Positions 37,264 through 46,557 of a DNA stretch of 64,000 nt are shown one piece after another (the stretch's first letter is position 1; every line of letters begins with the position of its first letter). The DNA is taken from contig JAIL01000258.1 in NCBI GenBank assembly GCA_000725195.1, forward strand, positions 1 to 64,000, in the 5' to 3' direction. This DNA is from Snodgrassella alvi SCGC AB-598-O02. GTDB taxonomy: Bacteria; Pseudomonadota; Gammaproteobacteria; Burkholderiales; Neisseriaceae. The notes beneath the pieces were generated by a model that had not been told where the DNA came from, did no database searches, and worked only from the letters and a program-made list of their open reading frames with translations. Made by a program: the position numbers and the translations under genes.

Positions 37264-38435
37264 TTCATCACCTCTGCAAGCCAAGTAGCAAAATGTTCGG
37301 GTGTTAAAGCCGCAATTTGCATCCCTCGATTAGCCAGTTGTTGGGATACTTGCAGATCATAAACCGGAGTTGCATCGTAGTCTAAAGCGGCTAAGCCAAG
37401 CATTTTAATGCGATTAGCGTTGAGGCGCGCAACGGTGTTATAAAGATTGGTTAAGCTCACCCCTTCATAAAAATCACTGACAACAACCATAATTGTACGC
37501 GATGGATTAGTTATTTTTTGTTCCGCATAATTTAATGCATAGCCAATGTTGGTACCTCCACCGAGTTGTACTGTCATGAGTATTTCAACTGGATCGCTCG
37601 CTAAATGGGTTAAATCCACCACTTGAGTATCAAAAACCAATAAATGTAAGTTAACAGCCGGTAACTGAGTAATAATACTGGCACAAATAGCCGAGTAGAA
37701 AATGGAGGTATCCATTGAACCACTTTGATCAACACATAAAATGATATCCCAAGGAAGTTGGCGAGTAGCGCGAGAGTTAAAGATGGCTTTTTCAATAATG
37801 ATTCGTTGTTTATCCTGATCAAAATGTTTTAAATTAGCTTTAATGGTTGCTCGCCAATCAAAGTTTTGGTTGCTTTTAATTAATGAACGTCGAAATCGAT
37901 TTTTTTTGCCAGTCAACGCATTAATAAAATTGGTCTTAATTTTTTGCAGAATTTCATCCACTACTTTTTTGATAAGCGCTTTTACCTCTTCTTGCACACT
38001 GTTATTGAGCTTACCACGTAAGTTCATTAATAGTCTCACTGAATTGAAATTGGGTTGTAACTCTTTTACGGCATTAGGATCGTTTAAAATACCTTCGAGC
38101 TGATATCGTTCAATTGCTTGGTTTTGCATTCGTTCAAAAGTACTTTTAGGAAATAATTTGCGTGTCTGTCTTAACCAATTTACAGTGTTGTAAACCGAGT
38201 TATCTTTTCCTCCATATTTTGATTTTGAAGCGTTTTCGTCCTTAGTTAATAAACCTCGAGAGCGATATTCATTTTGATAGAGATAATTTAAGGCTTGATC
38301 AATTTGCCGATCATAGGGATTTAAATCATTATTGGGATTGAGATGTTCATCTGCGTATTGACCTAAAATTAAACGCCAACGCTTAATTTGTTCGTCTGGT
38401 TTGCTATCTTCTTTGGTTTGTTTATCGTTATTCAT
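37260..38435 (-). CDS. VWA-domain protein, YehP-like
   Basis: The 391-aa protein has a helical N-terminal half (about 1-225, with LNYLYQNEYRSRG and many Asn/Lys) and a C-terminal von Willebrand A domain from about residue 228. Its MIDAS residues are clear: ILCVDQSGSMDTS (DxSxS), a Thr in GGGTNIGYAL and Asp in VVSDFYEG. VWA proteins paired with MoxR ATPases act as metal-dependent adaptors, as in CoxD/CoxE or the BchD/BchI pair. The stop overlaps the SWIM gene start by four bases, and the gene begins seven bases after DUF5682, so all are co-translated. Confidence 0.88.
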   Translation of the reverse strand: MNNDKQTKEDSKPDEQIKRWRLILGQYADEHLNPNNDLNPYDRQIDQALNYLYQNEYRSRGLLTKDENASKSKYGGKDNSVYNTVNWLRQTRKLFPKSTFERMQNQAIERYQLEGILNDPNAVKELQPNFNSVRLLMNLRGKLNNSVQEEVKALIKKVVDEILQKIKTNFINALTGKKNRFRRSLIKSNQNFDWRATIKANLKHFDQDKQRIIIEKAIFNSRATRQLPWDIILCVDQSGSMDTSIFYSAICASIITQLPAVNLHLLVFDTQVVDLTHLASDPVEILMTVQLGGGTNIGYALNYAEQKITNPSRTIMVVVSDFYEGVSLTNLYNTVARLNANRIKMLGLAALDYDATPVYDLQVSQQLANRGMQIAALTPEHFATWLAEVMK

Positions 38436-38442
38436 ACCAATC

Positions 38443-41010
38443 CTAGTGTTTGAACCAATCGGTGAGTTGTTGCTGTTTTATGTGTTTGCTAATTGACAAT
38501 TCCAGCGAGAGTGCTTTTTGTAGCTGATTTTCACTAAATTGATATTGTTGAAGATGCAAATCAGCATCAGTAATATGATATTTTTTAGCAATTTTTTCTG
38601 CCAAGGAGGCATTTTGATTTGGATTTAATTGGCTAAAAGCTAAACGCAAATCAGGTAAGATTTTGATAAACTGCTCTGCTGACCAATCTATCAGTAATTT
38701 ATCTAAACTGTCTAATAGGATGGATGAATGGATAACCAATTCTGGCGCACATGACATAATGCCAATAAAATAGTTAATAGTTTGTTCACTTTGCGTAGCT
38801 AAACTAAAATTGATATTGATATTTTCTTCCAATTGTTGTTGACTAAAATAGGAATCCAAATAGCTAATACTATCAATTGCCCCTCGGATTAATGAGACCT
38901 CATTTAACTCAGATTGTAAACGATGCAGATTCTGGTAAAAATCTTGTTTAAGTTGTTTAATATCAAGTTGATCTGGCAAATAGTTTAATAAGTCTCTAAA
39001 CGAAAGTAATATTTGCAAATTTTGCTGTTGATGCTCAATTTCTGGTTGTTTTAATTTATTTAATAGAAAAAAGCCTTGTTGCACAATTTTATTTAATAAA
39101 GTAAGTAATGTCGATGTCGCTTTAAGTTGTAAAAAAGTTTGCCCTTGCCACAAGTAAACCATACGATGGCCACAATGAATGAGCGAATCCAATTCACCTT
39201 CACTTAGAATAAAATCAGCTAGATTATCAAGTATATGGTTAAAATAATCATCTAGCCCCATTAACGCCGCTTGCGTTAACTGCTCAACCGCCAGTAAACT
39301 TGCTGACACCATGTTATTTTCTATAAATTGTTTGGCGTCCATTTGCATTTTACTTATGGCAATGTGTTCCAGCTTAGTTCCCTTTTGTGATAACTCAATC
39401 AATCTCGCTTCCACCATTGGTGTCCAAGCATAACGCCAATCTTCAAACATCACATTTAAACGTTGACCATGAATGTAATCAGGACCATCAACTCGACTAG
39501 CAAAACCGACCTTTAAAAAAGTCATCAAGTGTAAAAAACGACTACGTTGTCGATGATCAGGTTTACGATAAATATCGATATGAGTGAGTTTTTGATTAGT
39601 ATCATCCAATTTGAAACGATATTTTTTTAAAGTTAAATAGACATCATTAACCAGTGGTGGTTGTGCTATTCCGATTGGTACTTCGCCCAGTAAATTGCCT
39701 GATAGACAATCTCGTATTGTTAACCAAAACTCACTACGCGCATTATCAATGCTCTCTTTAATAAAGCAAGATTGAATGGCATCGAGTAAATCATATCGTC
39801 CTGGTCCATTATGCCCACGCAAATCAGCAAGTAATATGGCTTGTTCTATGGCTGATTTTAACGGCACAAATCCTGTTAAATTATTATAGTTTGATTGTTG
39901 GCGTAATTTATGGGCAATTTCTGACAGTAAAGTTAAAGTTTGTCGTTGGCGATTTTCTCGTCCGGTTTGCTCTTCATTAGCAGTCTTATCATAATCCAAC
40001 ATCGATTGCCACGTTGTTTGATAATACGCAGGTGAAGGCATGCCGGATGCATAACCATTTAAGGCATCAAGGCGATCAAAACTGTAACGAATTAACCATG
40101 TCTGATCTTTATCACCACTTTTTTGTTGACGATTAAATTGTGTCATGTCAGCTTTTTTCGGTAATATCAGCCGATTTTTCCATAATCCTTCAACTAACGC
40201 TAAGGTGTGAAAGCCTCCTGTTACCACAACAATTTTGGCTTTAGGATTAGATTTTTTTAGCTCACCAATTGCAGATAACATATACTGTTCACGTTGTGCC
40301 GATCCCTCAGCGACTAGCGACTCTTGGCTATAATCGAGCCTTGACATGGCGCACCAAATAAATGTATCAACAAAAAACGTTTGCCAATCAGCAATTTCCT
40401 CATAATCTTTTAATTCAAATAGATGCTCCCAGACTTCGTCATGATCTCGGCAGTGCAGTTTTTGCATTAAACATTGAATATATTGACTATGTTTGAGATA
40501 AGTTTCAGAAAGTAGCGAACGATCTTGCTCTAAATCGCTATTTAGATCCGTCTGTAAACTCCATGGTAAATCAATAAATTGTATCTTGGCCTGCTGCTTT
40601 TTTGCCATCTGCATTGCTATCCACTCTGGTGAGTAATGACAAAATGGATAAAATGCTGAATAGATAATTGATTTAGGTGTTATATCATAGGCATCATCGG
40701 TATCATCTTCCGTTTCTGGCTCGGAATTTGTTATTAGTAGATCAATGGTTTTTTCGGTTTGACATAGTACGGCGATAGGTGGCTTAGTGTCACTATGTAA
40801 CAGTTGATCGATGATAGTAGCAAAACTTGATGGCGCTTCGATCAATATGTGTGTTGGCTGGACTTCTTCAATTAAGTGTTTTAGTGCATAGCTACAGGCA
40901 GGGCTATGATGACGCACTGGCGCAAAGTAGATCTGCTGTAACTGTAGCGCTTTGAGACTTTGTAACGCTTTTGATAACCTTTCCGGTAATAATGAATGGC
41001 TGATTGTCAT
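38443..41010 (-). CDS. DUF5682 protein, YehM-like
   Basis: This 855-aa protein belongs to the family found between MoxR and VWA genes (YehM type). N-terminal marks are IYFAPVRHHSPACSYALKHLIEEVQPTHILIEAPSSF (residues about 28-64) and VVTGGFHTLALVEGLW (about 262), reminiscent of a TraB/EreA-like fold with conserved His, Glu and Gly-His residues that may form an active site. The middle contains NLLGEVPIGIAQPPLVNDV and a region with RQRSRFLHLMTFLKVGFASRV; the C-terminal third is helical. Its catalytic role is unknown. It starts nine bases after the moxR stop. Confidence 0.82.
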   Translation of the reverse strand: MTISHSLLPERLSKALQSLKALQLQQIYFAPVRHHSPACSYALKHLIEEVQPTHILIEAPSSFATIIDQLLHSDTKPPIAVLCQTEKTIDLLITNSEPETEDDTDDAYDITPKSIIYSAFYPFCHYSPEWIAMQMAKKQQAKIQFIDLPWSLQTDLNSDLEQDRSLLSETYLKHSQYIQCLMQKLHCRDHDEVWEHLFELKDYEEIADWQTFFVDTFIWCAMSRLDYSQESLVAEGSAQREQYMLSAIGELKKSNPKAKIVVVTGGFHTLALVEGLWKNRLILPKKADMTQFNRQQKSGDKDQTWLIRYSFDRLDALNGYASGMPSPAYYQTTWQSMLDYDKTANEEQTGRENRQRQTLTLLSEIAHKLRQQSNYNNLTGFVPLKSAIEQAILLADLRGHNGPGRYDLLDAIQSCFIKESIDNARSEFWLTIRDCLSGNLLGEVPIGIAQPPLVNDVYLTLKKYRFKLDDTNQKLTHIDIYRKPDHRQRSRFLHLMTFLKVGFASRVDGPDYIHGQRLNVMFEDWRYAWTPMVEARLIELSQKGTKLEHIAISKMQMDAKQFIENNMVSASLLAVEQLTQAALMGLDDYFNHILDNLADFILSEGELDSLIHCGHRMVYLWQGQTFLQLKATSTLLTLLNKIVQQGFFLLNKLKQPEIEHQQQNLQILLSFRDLLNYLPDQLDIKQLKQDFYQNLHRLQSELNEVSLIRGAIDSISYLDSYFSQQQLEENININFSLATQSEQTINYFIGIMSCAPELVIHSSILLDSLDKLLIDWSAEQFIKILPDLRLAFSQLNPNQNASLAEKIAKKYHITDADLHLQQYQFSENQLQKALSLELSISKHIKQQQLTDWFKH

Positions 41011-41019
41011 AGCGATTAG

Positions 41020-42117
41020 TTATTTCCAAAAAGTTTTTGATACTTGATAAAAACTACGCCAGATATCTGACTTTTTAGCCCGCTCTCGTACCACATTATC
41101 CATATAAAATTGGATTCTTTTAATATCATCCGCATTGTCTTTCAAAACAACGCCAATCAACTGTTTGGCAATCTGTTCACCTGTTAATGTCCCATTACCA
41201 AGATAATGGGCATCTAATGCTGATGCATAGGCAATATTTACCGCTTCGGCAGTGGACATTACTGCATCGGGTGTTTTTAATTTGGCACCTCCCGACGTTT
41301 GCCCCTGTCTAAGCTCTTGAAATGTCGTCACCAGTAGTTCGATAACGTCAATAGGTACAGTGATTTGTGCTTTTAAATCACCTAATTCTTGACTAAGTTG
41401 CCGTTGGATTAATTCAATTTCAAAATCTTTATCGGTTATAGGATTAACCGTTTCGAAATTAAAACGTCTCTTTAACGCGGCTGACATTTCGTGCACACCA
41501 CGATCTTGTAAGTTTGCTGTACCAATAATATTAAATCCAGGCTTAGCTTTGATAACACCGTTAGACCCCATTTCAGGGATCATCATTTGTTTTTCAGACA
41601 TAATTGAAACCAGCATATCTTGAATTTCTGGTTGGCAACGGGTTATCTCTTCAAAACGAACAATTTTACCTTGAAGCATACCTTGATAAACTGGCGAGCC
41701 AATTAAAGCCCGTTCAGTGGGTCCTTCAGCAAGTAATAGTGCATAATTCCACGAATAACGAATATGATCTTCATTAGTACCAGCAGTACCTTGAATGGTT
41801 AAATTTGAATCACCACTTATCGCTGCTGCTAATAATTCTGATAACATGGATTTTGCTGTACCGGGTTGCCCCACTAGCATTAAACCTTGTTTTCCTAATA
41901 GTGATACAATTGCACGGTCAACTAATGGGTCATCACCAAAAAATTTTCGGCTAATTCCCAAAGATTCATTACCTAAAATAAATTGACGTACTGATTTAGG
42001 AGATAAAAGCCAACCTTGTGGTTTATTATTGTCTTTATCGACTTTGCTTAATGTTGCCAATTCTTGCTCATAACGCTCTTCCGCTGTTAAGCGAATTGCT
42101 TGTTTCTGATTTACCAT
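41020..42117 (-). CDS. MoxR-family AAA+ ATPase, YehL-like
   Basis: A protein of about 365 aa with the AAA+ motifs in order: Walker A GQPGTAKSMLSELLAA (about residue 79), Walker B IVRFEEITRCQPEIQDML, sensor 1 FNIIGTANLQDRG, and the arginine finger region MSAALKRRFNFETV. MoxR ATPases remodel or activate partner proteins through VWA adaptors. ATG 42117 lies inside the end of the upstream DUF4132 gene (ATGGTAA overlap), so expression is coupled to it; the longer frame to 42135 begins with TTG. A cut-down fragment of the same gene occurs at 50380-50452. Confidence 0.9.
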   Translation of the reverse strand: MVNQKQAIRLTAEERYEQELATLSKVDKDNNKPQGWLLSPKSVRQFILGNESLGISRKFFGDDPLVDRAIVSLLGKQGLMLVGQPGTAKSMLSELLAAAISGDSNLTIQGTAGTNEDHIRYSWNYALLLAEGPTERALIGSPVYQGMLQGKIVRFEEITRCQPEIQDMLVSIMSEKQMMIPEMGSNGVIKAKPGFNIIGTANLQDRGVHEMSAALKRRFNFETVNPITDKDFEIELIQRQLSQELGDLKAQITVPIDVIELLVTTFQELRQGQTSGGAKLKTPDAVMSTAEAVNIAYASALDAHYLGNGTLTGEQIAKQLIGVVLKDNADDIKRIQFYMDNVVRERAKKSDIWRSFYQVSKTFWK

Positions 42118-45100
42118 TCTAATTTTTCCTTCCAATTTGGCTCAAATCCGCTTGACGCATTAGCGACAGCTATATAATCAGCATAACCTTCTGCAAGTAA
42201 CACTTGCGGTAATTTATCGAGAGCAATGGCTTTATCGGTATAACGTGAATTTTCAGTGAAATAAACTGTATAGAGCACTGCTGGAATATTTTCTTCAGGT
42301 ACAAAACTACCACTAAACTCAATATTGATATAAATTCCAATACTTGCAAAGTATTTATGATAACCTTCAAACCACCCCGCATCTTCTATAACATCTCGTT
42401 TATAACCTAATTTAGTTAATATACCGCGTATAGTAAAACTATCAGTCATCCAGCCTAAGTGGTCATCAATTACCCCATTTTTCATTTTACTAATATCCGG
42501 TAATTTATGGGTAAATTGTTCAACCAACTGATTTATTTTGTAATCTTTAATATGCGATTGCCATTGCGCAATATCAGTATTTGACATTAATGCACAATGA
42601 GCGAGTGTAATAAAGTGATTGGGTCCTAAAACGATTTCATCATCTTGATTGTTAATTAAACTCCCATCTTCCGTTGGTCTAAAACTATTTACAATTTGAC
42701 CATCATTATCTAATTCCAACCAAACTAAACGTTGAATAAGTCGCCCTACAATAGGGTGAGATTGCAAATATTTTTGCCAATCTTCTATGCTCCATTGACG
42801 CTGAGTACACATTGCTTCATAAAAACGACTAACTTGCATATCAAGTAATTGGCTGAGCTCTTTTTTACTGTTTTTAAATTGATTTTTTGCTTCCTTAACT
42901 AGATCTGCATCTTCGGTTTTACGAGCTTCAGGTAAAGCTTTTATTTTAACGCCATCAGCATTTTTTAATTGCCATTTAAATTTATCATCCAAACTAGCAA
43001 TAAAAGTACGCTCACCATAATCAAGGATTAATTGCCCATCATCATCTAAACCGGCCATTGATATCGTACGGTCGGCTAATTGATCGGTAGTCCAACTATT
43101 ACGCTGGGCTATATTTTCAACTAATAATCGTGCCTTTTCTTGAATTGATGTAGTTCGATAACGACGTGCTAAGGATAGTAGAAGTTGAATAATCAATGGA
43201 TCATCACTGTTTCCCAACGCTTCAAGTAAAGCTTCAATTTGTGCTCGACGTCGATAATGATCTTTCATATAACTGGCTAATAGTGTAACAGCTACACGTC
43301 CATCAACATTACTGGATAAAGCTAATATCCCTTTTACTTTAATCGCTGAGCAATAGTAGGTTGATAGCGTTTCATTTTTGATTTCTTCAAAAACTTGTTC
43401 ATAGGTAATATTTGCATAATTAGCATAATACTGCGGATATTGCTTGTAATACCCTTTATATTCCTGAAAACGTTGAGGAGCTAATAAATTTGCCTTAACC
43501 TCAGCCTCTTCTATGGTAGCTGTTCGGGTATCTTGTTTGATAAAACTTTGCAAAATAAATTCGCCCAATTTTTGTTGGCTTGATTGACTAAGCAAACGAG
43601 AATAAATGGTTAACAGGGAATTAGAGGGATCTTTTAATTTAACCGCTAACCATACCCACCATTCAATAATTTGAGAATTAACTTCATCACCATTTTGCCA
43701 AGTCAGAGATGGCATTAAGTCAAAATTAAACCATTTAAGTTCTGCTGGCTTTTTACCTTTTAAACCTTTTTGGGCATCGGCCAATAACTTCTTCGACGTT
43801 AAATATTGACTGATGTCTTCACCTATTTTTTGTAGGGCAATTAAGATTGCGGCTTGTACAGCTTCACGTTTTTCTTTTTTCAGGGCTACATGTAAAGCTT
43901 CAATAGAAGATTTTTGTCCTAAGTCAGCCAACCAGTTAGCTGCAGCAATACGGACATTCTGTTTTGCGGACGATAAAGATGGTTCAATTTGATTATGTAT
44001 ATTAGGGATCAGTTTTAAGGCATCTTGGGCAACATAGCAAATCGATTTGCTTCCCTCTAAAGCTAATTCACATAAATAGGTAACATATTTGGCTGGAATA
44101 ATAGGGAAAAATTGTAATGTTTTAATGGCGCTAGTTACATCAACACTATACCAGTCGGCGTTATTTCTTTTATCGCGATTATGGGAATTATACCAGTCAT
44201 TAGATAGAGGGGTAAAACCAAATGCTTCATCAAGCAAAAATTCATTTTCGGCAAAAAATGCCCAAAGTTTATGAGGTTCATCTATATAAAGATCGTGATA
44301 GGTGTCATTATGTAAAAATAGCTCAGCAACAGTATATTTGACATTCTCATTGCTTTCAATCTTGACTATGACATCAACAATTTGTCTAAGGTCAAGTTTT
44401 TTCATAAAGTCGTATTTTTTGTATATTCTTTCAAGAAAGTAACTAGCGTCCAAGCTATAAGAGTTACTTTTACCGTCCAAGTTATATTGGAATCGATATT
44501 TTAATCGATATATTCGAAAAAGGTGAAACAAAGTAAATTCGGGTAAACTTTGTAACCTATTTTTAGTAAGTAAAAATTTGAAATTTGTATCCCTATCAAA
44601 ATGTGTACGAAGTGTCGAATATTCGATTTTGCCATTCAGATAAGCAACTATATCATCCAAAAAATGCAATTTAATTTTCTTTAATGATTTATAATTTTTT
44701 TGATAATAATCCTGATTAGTTCTGTTTTTTTTGTTTTCCTCTAACTCATTTTGCATTAATTTTTCATACTTAATAATATATTCTTCAATATTTTGCAGTA
44801 AAATATCGCGCGCATTTATTGGTAACTCAGTATCAGTAAAGGGTTGAAAATCAGGAATAACTAAATTTGTTTGCTGTTTGACGCTGTTAGCGCTTTCGAG
44901 TCGTGATAGAGCGCTTTCGATTGCGGTAATCACCTTTTTATTGGTTTCGTTAGCTAACGCCTGTTGTAAAATTGTCGGTTCGACAGACATTCTCGACAGT
45001 GATACTACTGCACGACAACGTTGTTCAACTGAACCAGAAATTAAAAAATGCTGTAGATGAGGTGCAACTGAAGTAATTGGTAAACTAAGTAGCATTTCTG

Positions 45101-45926
45101 TTGCTAATTGACTCACTCTTTTTGAAGTACTCAACGATTGCATAGTAATGAAATCAATTAACTGTAACCGCAGTTCATCGTGTTGGTAAATATAGTTTAA
45201 TTGATCTAATTGCCCTAAAATGGCCAACCCTTGTGTTGGTAATTGTTTAAATATTTCAATATGATTTTTGATATACGATAATAAGCCATTTATTGTCATA
45301 AAATATTCAAAGTAGTTGTAATAGCTAATTTGTACATTCTGGCGATCAAAAATGGCAAACAATAACTTTTCGCCTAAACCAGCTTGTTCACCTTCAAGTA
45401 ATTGATGTAACTGTTCGATATTCCAATTTTTGCGTTCATCAAATTTCTTATTATCTTTGTTAAAATATGGCAATGTACTAATTAAACCATCATATAACAA
45501 ATAGATAAACCATGCGGGTAATTGATTAGTAGAGAGTTTAATAAACGGTAAATGCTGACATAAAGTGGCTAAAACTCGAGCATATCGGGTTAGCTGTTCG
45601 AGCGTATAGTTTTCAGTCCATTGTCGGTAAAAAGCAAAGCGTGTTTTTTCTAAAGAAGAAATATGGTTATGATAATGTCCACAATCTAATTCACAAGGTC
45701 TATTTAATAATTCATAAAGTTTATCTGCGGTATCGGATGATTGACACATTTTATCAAAATCTACCAACACACTTGGATCTTCTCCCTTTAAGATATATTG
45801 TGTAATACGTAATGGTAATTTTTTATCAAGTTTTTCTAGGGGTTCAAAAAGAGTTGAAATTAATTCTTTAGAAAATAATTTATTGGGCATTAATTTTCTT
45901 GGTATGAATTTTTTTATATCTATCAT
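42111..45926 (-). CDS. DUF4132 (MolR/YehI-like) giant protein, copy C
   Basis: The 1,271-aa protein is the third of three paralogs. A helical N-terminal region (about 1-340) has repeats like KRVSQLATEMLLSLPI and VEQRCRAVVSLSRM. A HEAT-like stretch follows at about 640-740 (VRIAAANWLADLGQKSSIEALHVALKKEKREAVQAAILIALQKIGE). DUF4132 lies at about 950-1130 (DRTISMAGLDDDGQLILDYGERTF through RFYEAMCTQRQWSIEDWQKYLQSHPIVGRL). I see no WGR motif, which the E. coli homologs carry. The last codons overlap moxR, so it is the copy wired to the ATPase operon. It is probably a large scaffold or substrate-recognition protein; the function is not established. Confidence 0.85.
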   Translation of the reverse strand: MIDIKKFIPRKLMPNKLFSKELISTLFEPLEKLDKKLPLRITQYILKGEDPSVLVDFDKMCQSSDTADKLYELLNRPCELDCGHYHNHISSLEKTRFAFYRQWTENYTLEQLTRYARVLATLCQHLPFIKLSTNQLPAWFIYLLYDGLISTLPYFNKDNKKFDERKNWNIEQLHQLLEGEQAGLGEKLLFAIFDRQNVQISYYNYFEYFMTINGLLSYIKNHIEIFKQLPTQGLAILGQLDQLNYIYQHDELRLQLIDFITMQSLSTSKRVSQLATEMLLSLPITSVAPHLQHFLISGSVEQRCRAVVSLSRMSVEPTILQQALANETNKKVITAIESALSRLESANSVKQQTNLVIPDFQPFTDTELPINARDILLQNIEEYIIKYEKLMQNELEENKKNRTNQDYYQKNYKSLKKIKLHFLDDIVAYLNGKIEYSTLRTHFDRDTNFKFLLTKNRLQSLPEFTLFHLFRIYRLKYRFQYNLDGKSNSYSLDASYFLERIYKKYDFMKKLDLRQIVDVIVKIESNENVKYTVAELFLHNDTYHDLYIDEPHKLWAFFAENEFLLDEAFGFTPLSNDWYNSHNRDKRNNADWYSVDVTSAIKTLQFFPIIPAKYVTYLCELALEGSKSICYVAQDALKLIPNIHNQIEPSLSSAKQNVRIAAANWLADLGQKSSIEALHVALKKEKREAVQAAILIALQKIGEDISQYLTSKKLLADAQKGLKGKKPAELKWFNFDLMPSLTWQNGDEVNSQIIEWWVWLAVKLKDPSNSLLTIYSRLLSQSSQQKLGEFILQSFIKQDTRTATIEEAEVKANLLAPQRFQEYKGYYKQYPQYYANYANITYEQVFEEIKNETLSTYYCSAIKVKGILALSSNVDGRVAVTLLASYMKDHYRRRAQIEALLEALGNSDDPLIIQLLLSLARRYRTTSIQEKARLLVENIAQRNSWTTDQLADRTISMAGLDDDGQLILDYGERTFIASLDDKFKWQLKNADGVKIKALPEARKTEDADLVKEAKNQFKNSKKELSQLLDMQVSRFYEAMCTQRQWSIEDWQKYLQSHPIVGRLIQRLVWLELDNDGQIVNSFRPTEDGSLINNQDDEIVLGPNHFITLAHCALMSNTDIAQWQSHIKDYKINQLVEQFTHKLPDISKMKNGVIDDHLGWMTDSFTIRGILTKLGYKRDVIEDAGWFEGYHKYFASIGIYINIEFSGSFVPEENIPAVLYTVYFTENSRYTDKAIALDKLPQVLLAEGYADYIAVANASSGFEPNWKEKLEW

Positions 45927-46428
45927 ATTGTTTTACTCTCCTTGAGAATTAGAACATTAAAATCATTTCCAACTGATTAATAAATATAATGTTATATAAT
46001 TAAAAGTTCAAATTTAATTTGATTATTTAAATCACACTAAATGCCATTGTTATTAAGATAACTGTTTTTAATACACTTGGGATTTTAGCTAACAATTATG
46101 CTGTTTATGCTTAATTTAATAATAGTAATTCATAAATCTGTCTTATATATCAATTTCGATTGGCAATATCTTTATAGACTAAACTCAGTTTTGATAATCA
46201 CACTCTATTTTTATACTTTTATAAAATTATCCTTGGACTTTTCAATCACGCCAACCAAATAGCAAATTTAATTCAATGTTAATCGATAGATCGTTTACCA
46301 ACCCATCGTTGCGCAAAAAGGTAAGTGAAACATCATATAAAACAATAAACCTTGCTCGTTTATTTTCACAAGATGTCATATTAAAAAAATGTTGTTAGCC
46401 TAATTAATAACCATAAAATTAACTATAC
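45927..46428. other. spacer between DUF4132 copies C and B
   Basis: This AT-rich spacer contains a minus-strand reading frame of 45 codons at 46242-46379 (MTSCENKRARFIVLYDV onward, ending LFGWRD) whose composition looks protein-like. It may be the tail of a lost gene. Copy C's own promoter or ribosome site lies at its left end (CTCCTTGAG, the complement of a GGAG site, at about 45938-45948). Confidence 0.45.
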
Positions 46429-46557
46429 CTAAGATCTTCAACAACCTTGTGATCTTTGATTGATAAAACATACTGACAGATCCGTTCAAGTATTGATTGT
46501 TCTAAATCATATAAACCCGCAATGCAATCAACAATAACTTTCTCTCTCGACTTCTGA
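46429..46557 (-). pseudogene. remnant resembling a DUF4132 N-terminus (between B and C)
   Basis: Directly after the stop of copy B the minus strand reads KVIVDCIAGLYDLEQSILER, ICQYVLSIKDHKVVEDL and then stops at 46429. It matches the fragment at 50508-50633 at over half its residues and lines up loosely with the start of the DUF4132 proteins (LITTIFKPLSELDNSLPTRI, TKYILEGDEVAVL). It has no start codon with a ribosome site and is best read as a leftover of a former gene. Confidence 0.55.
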
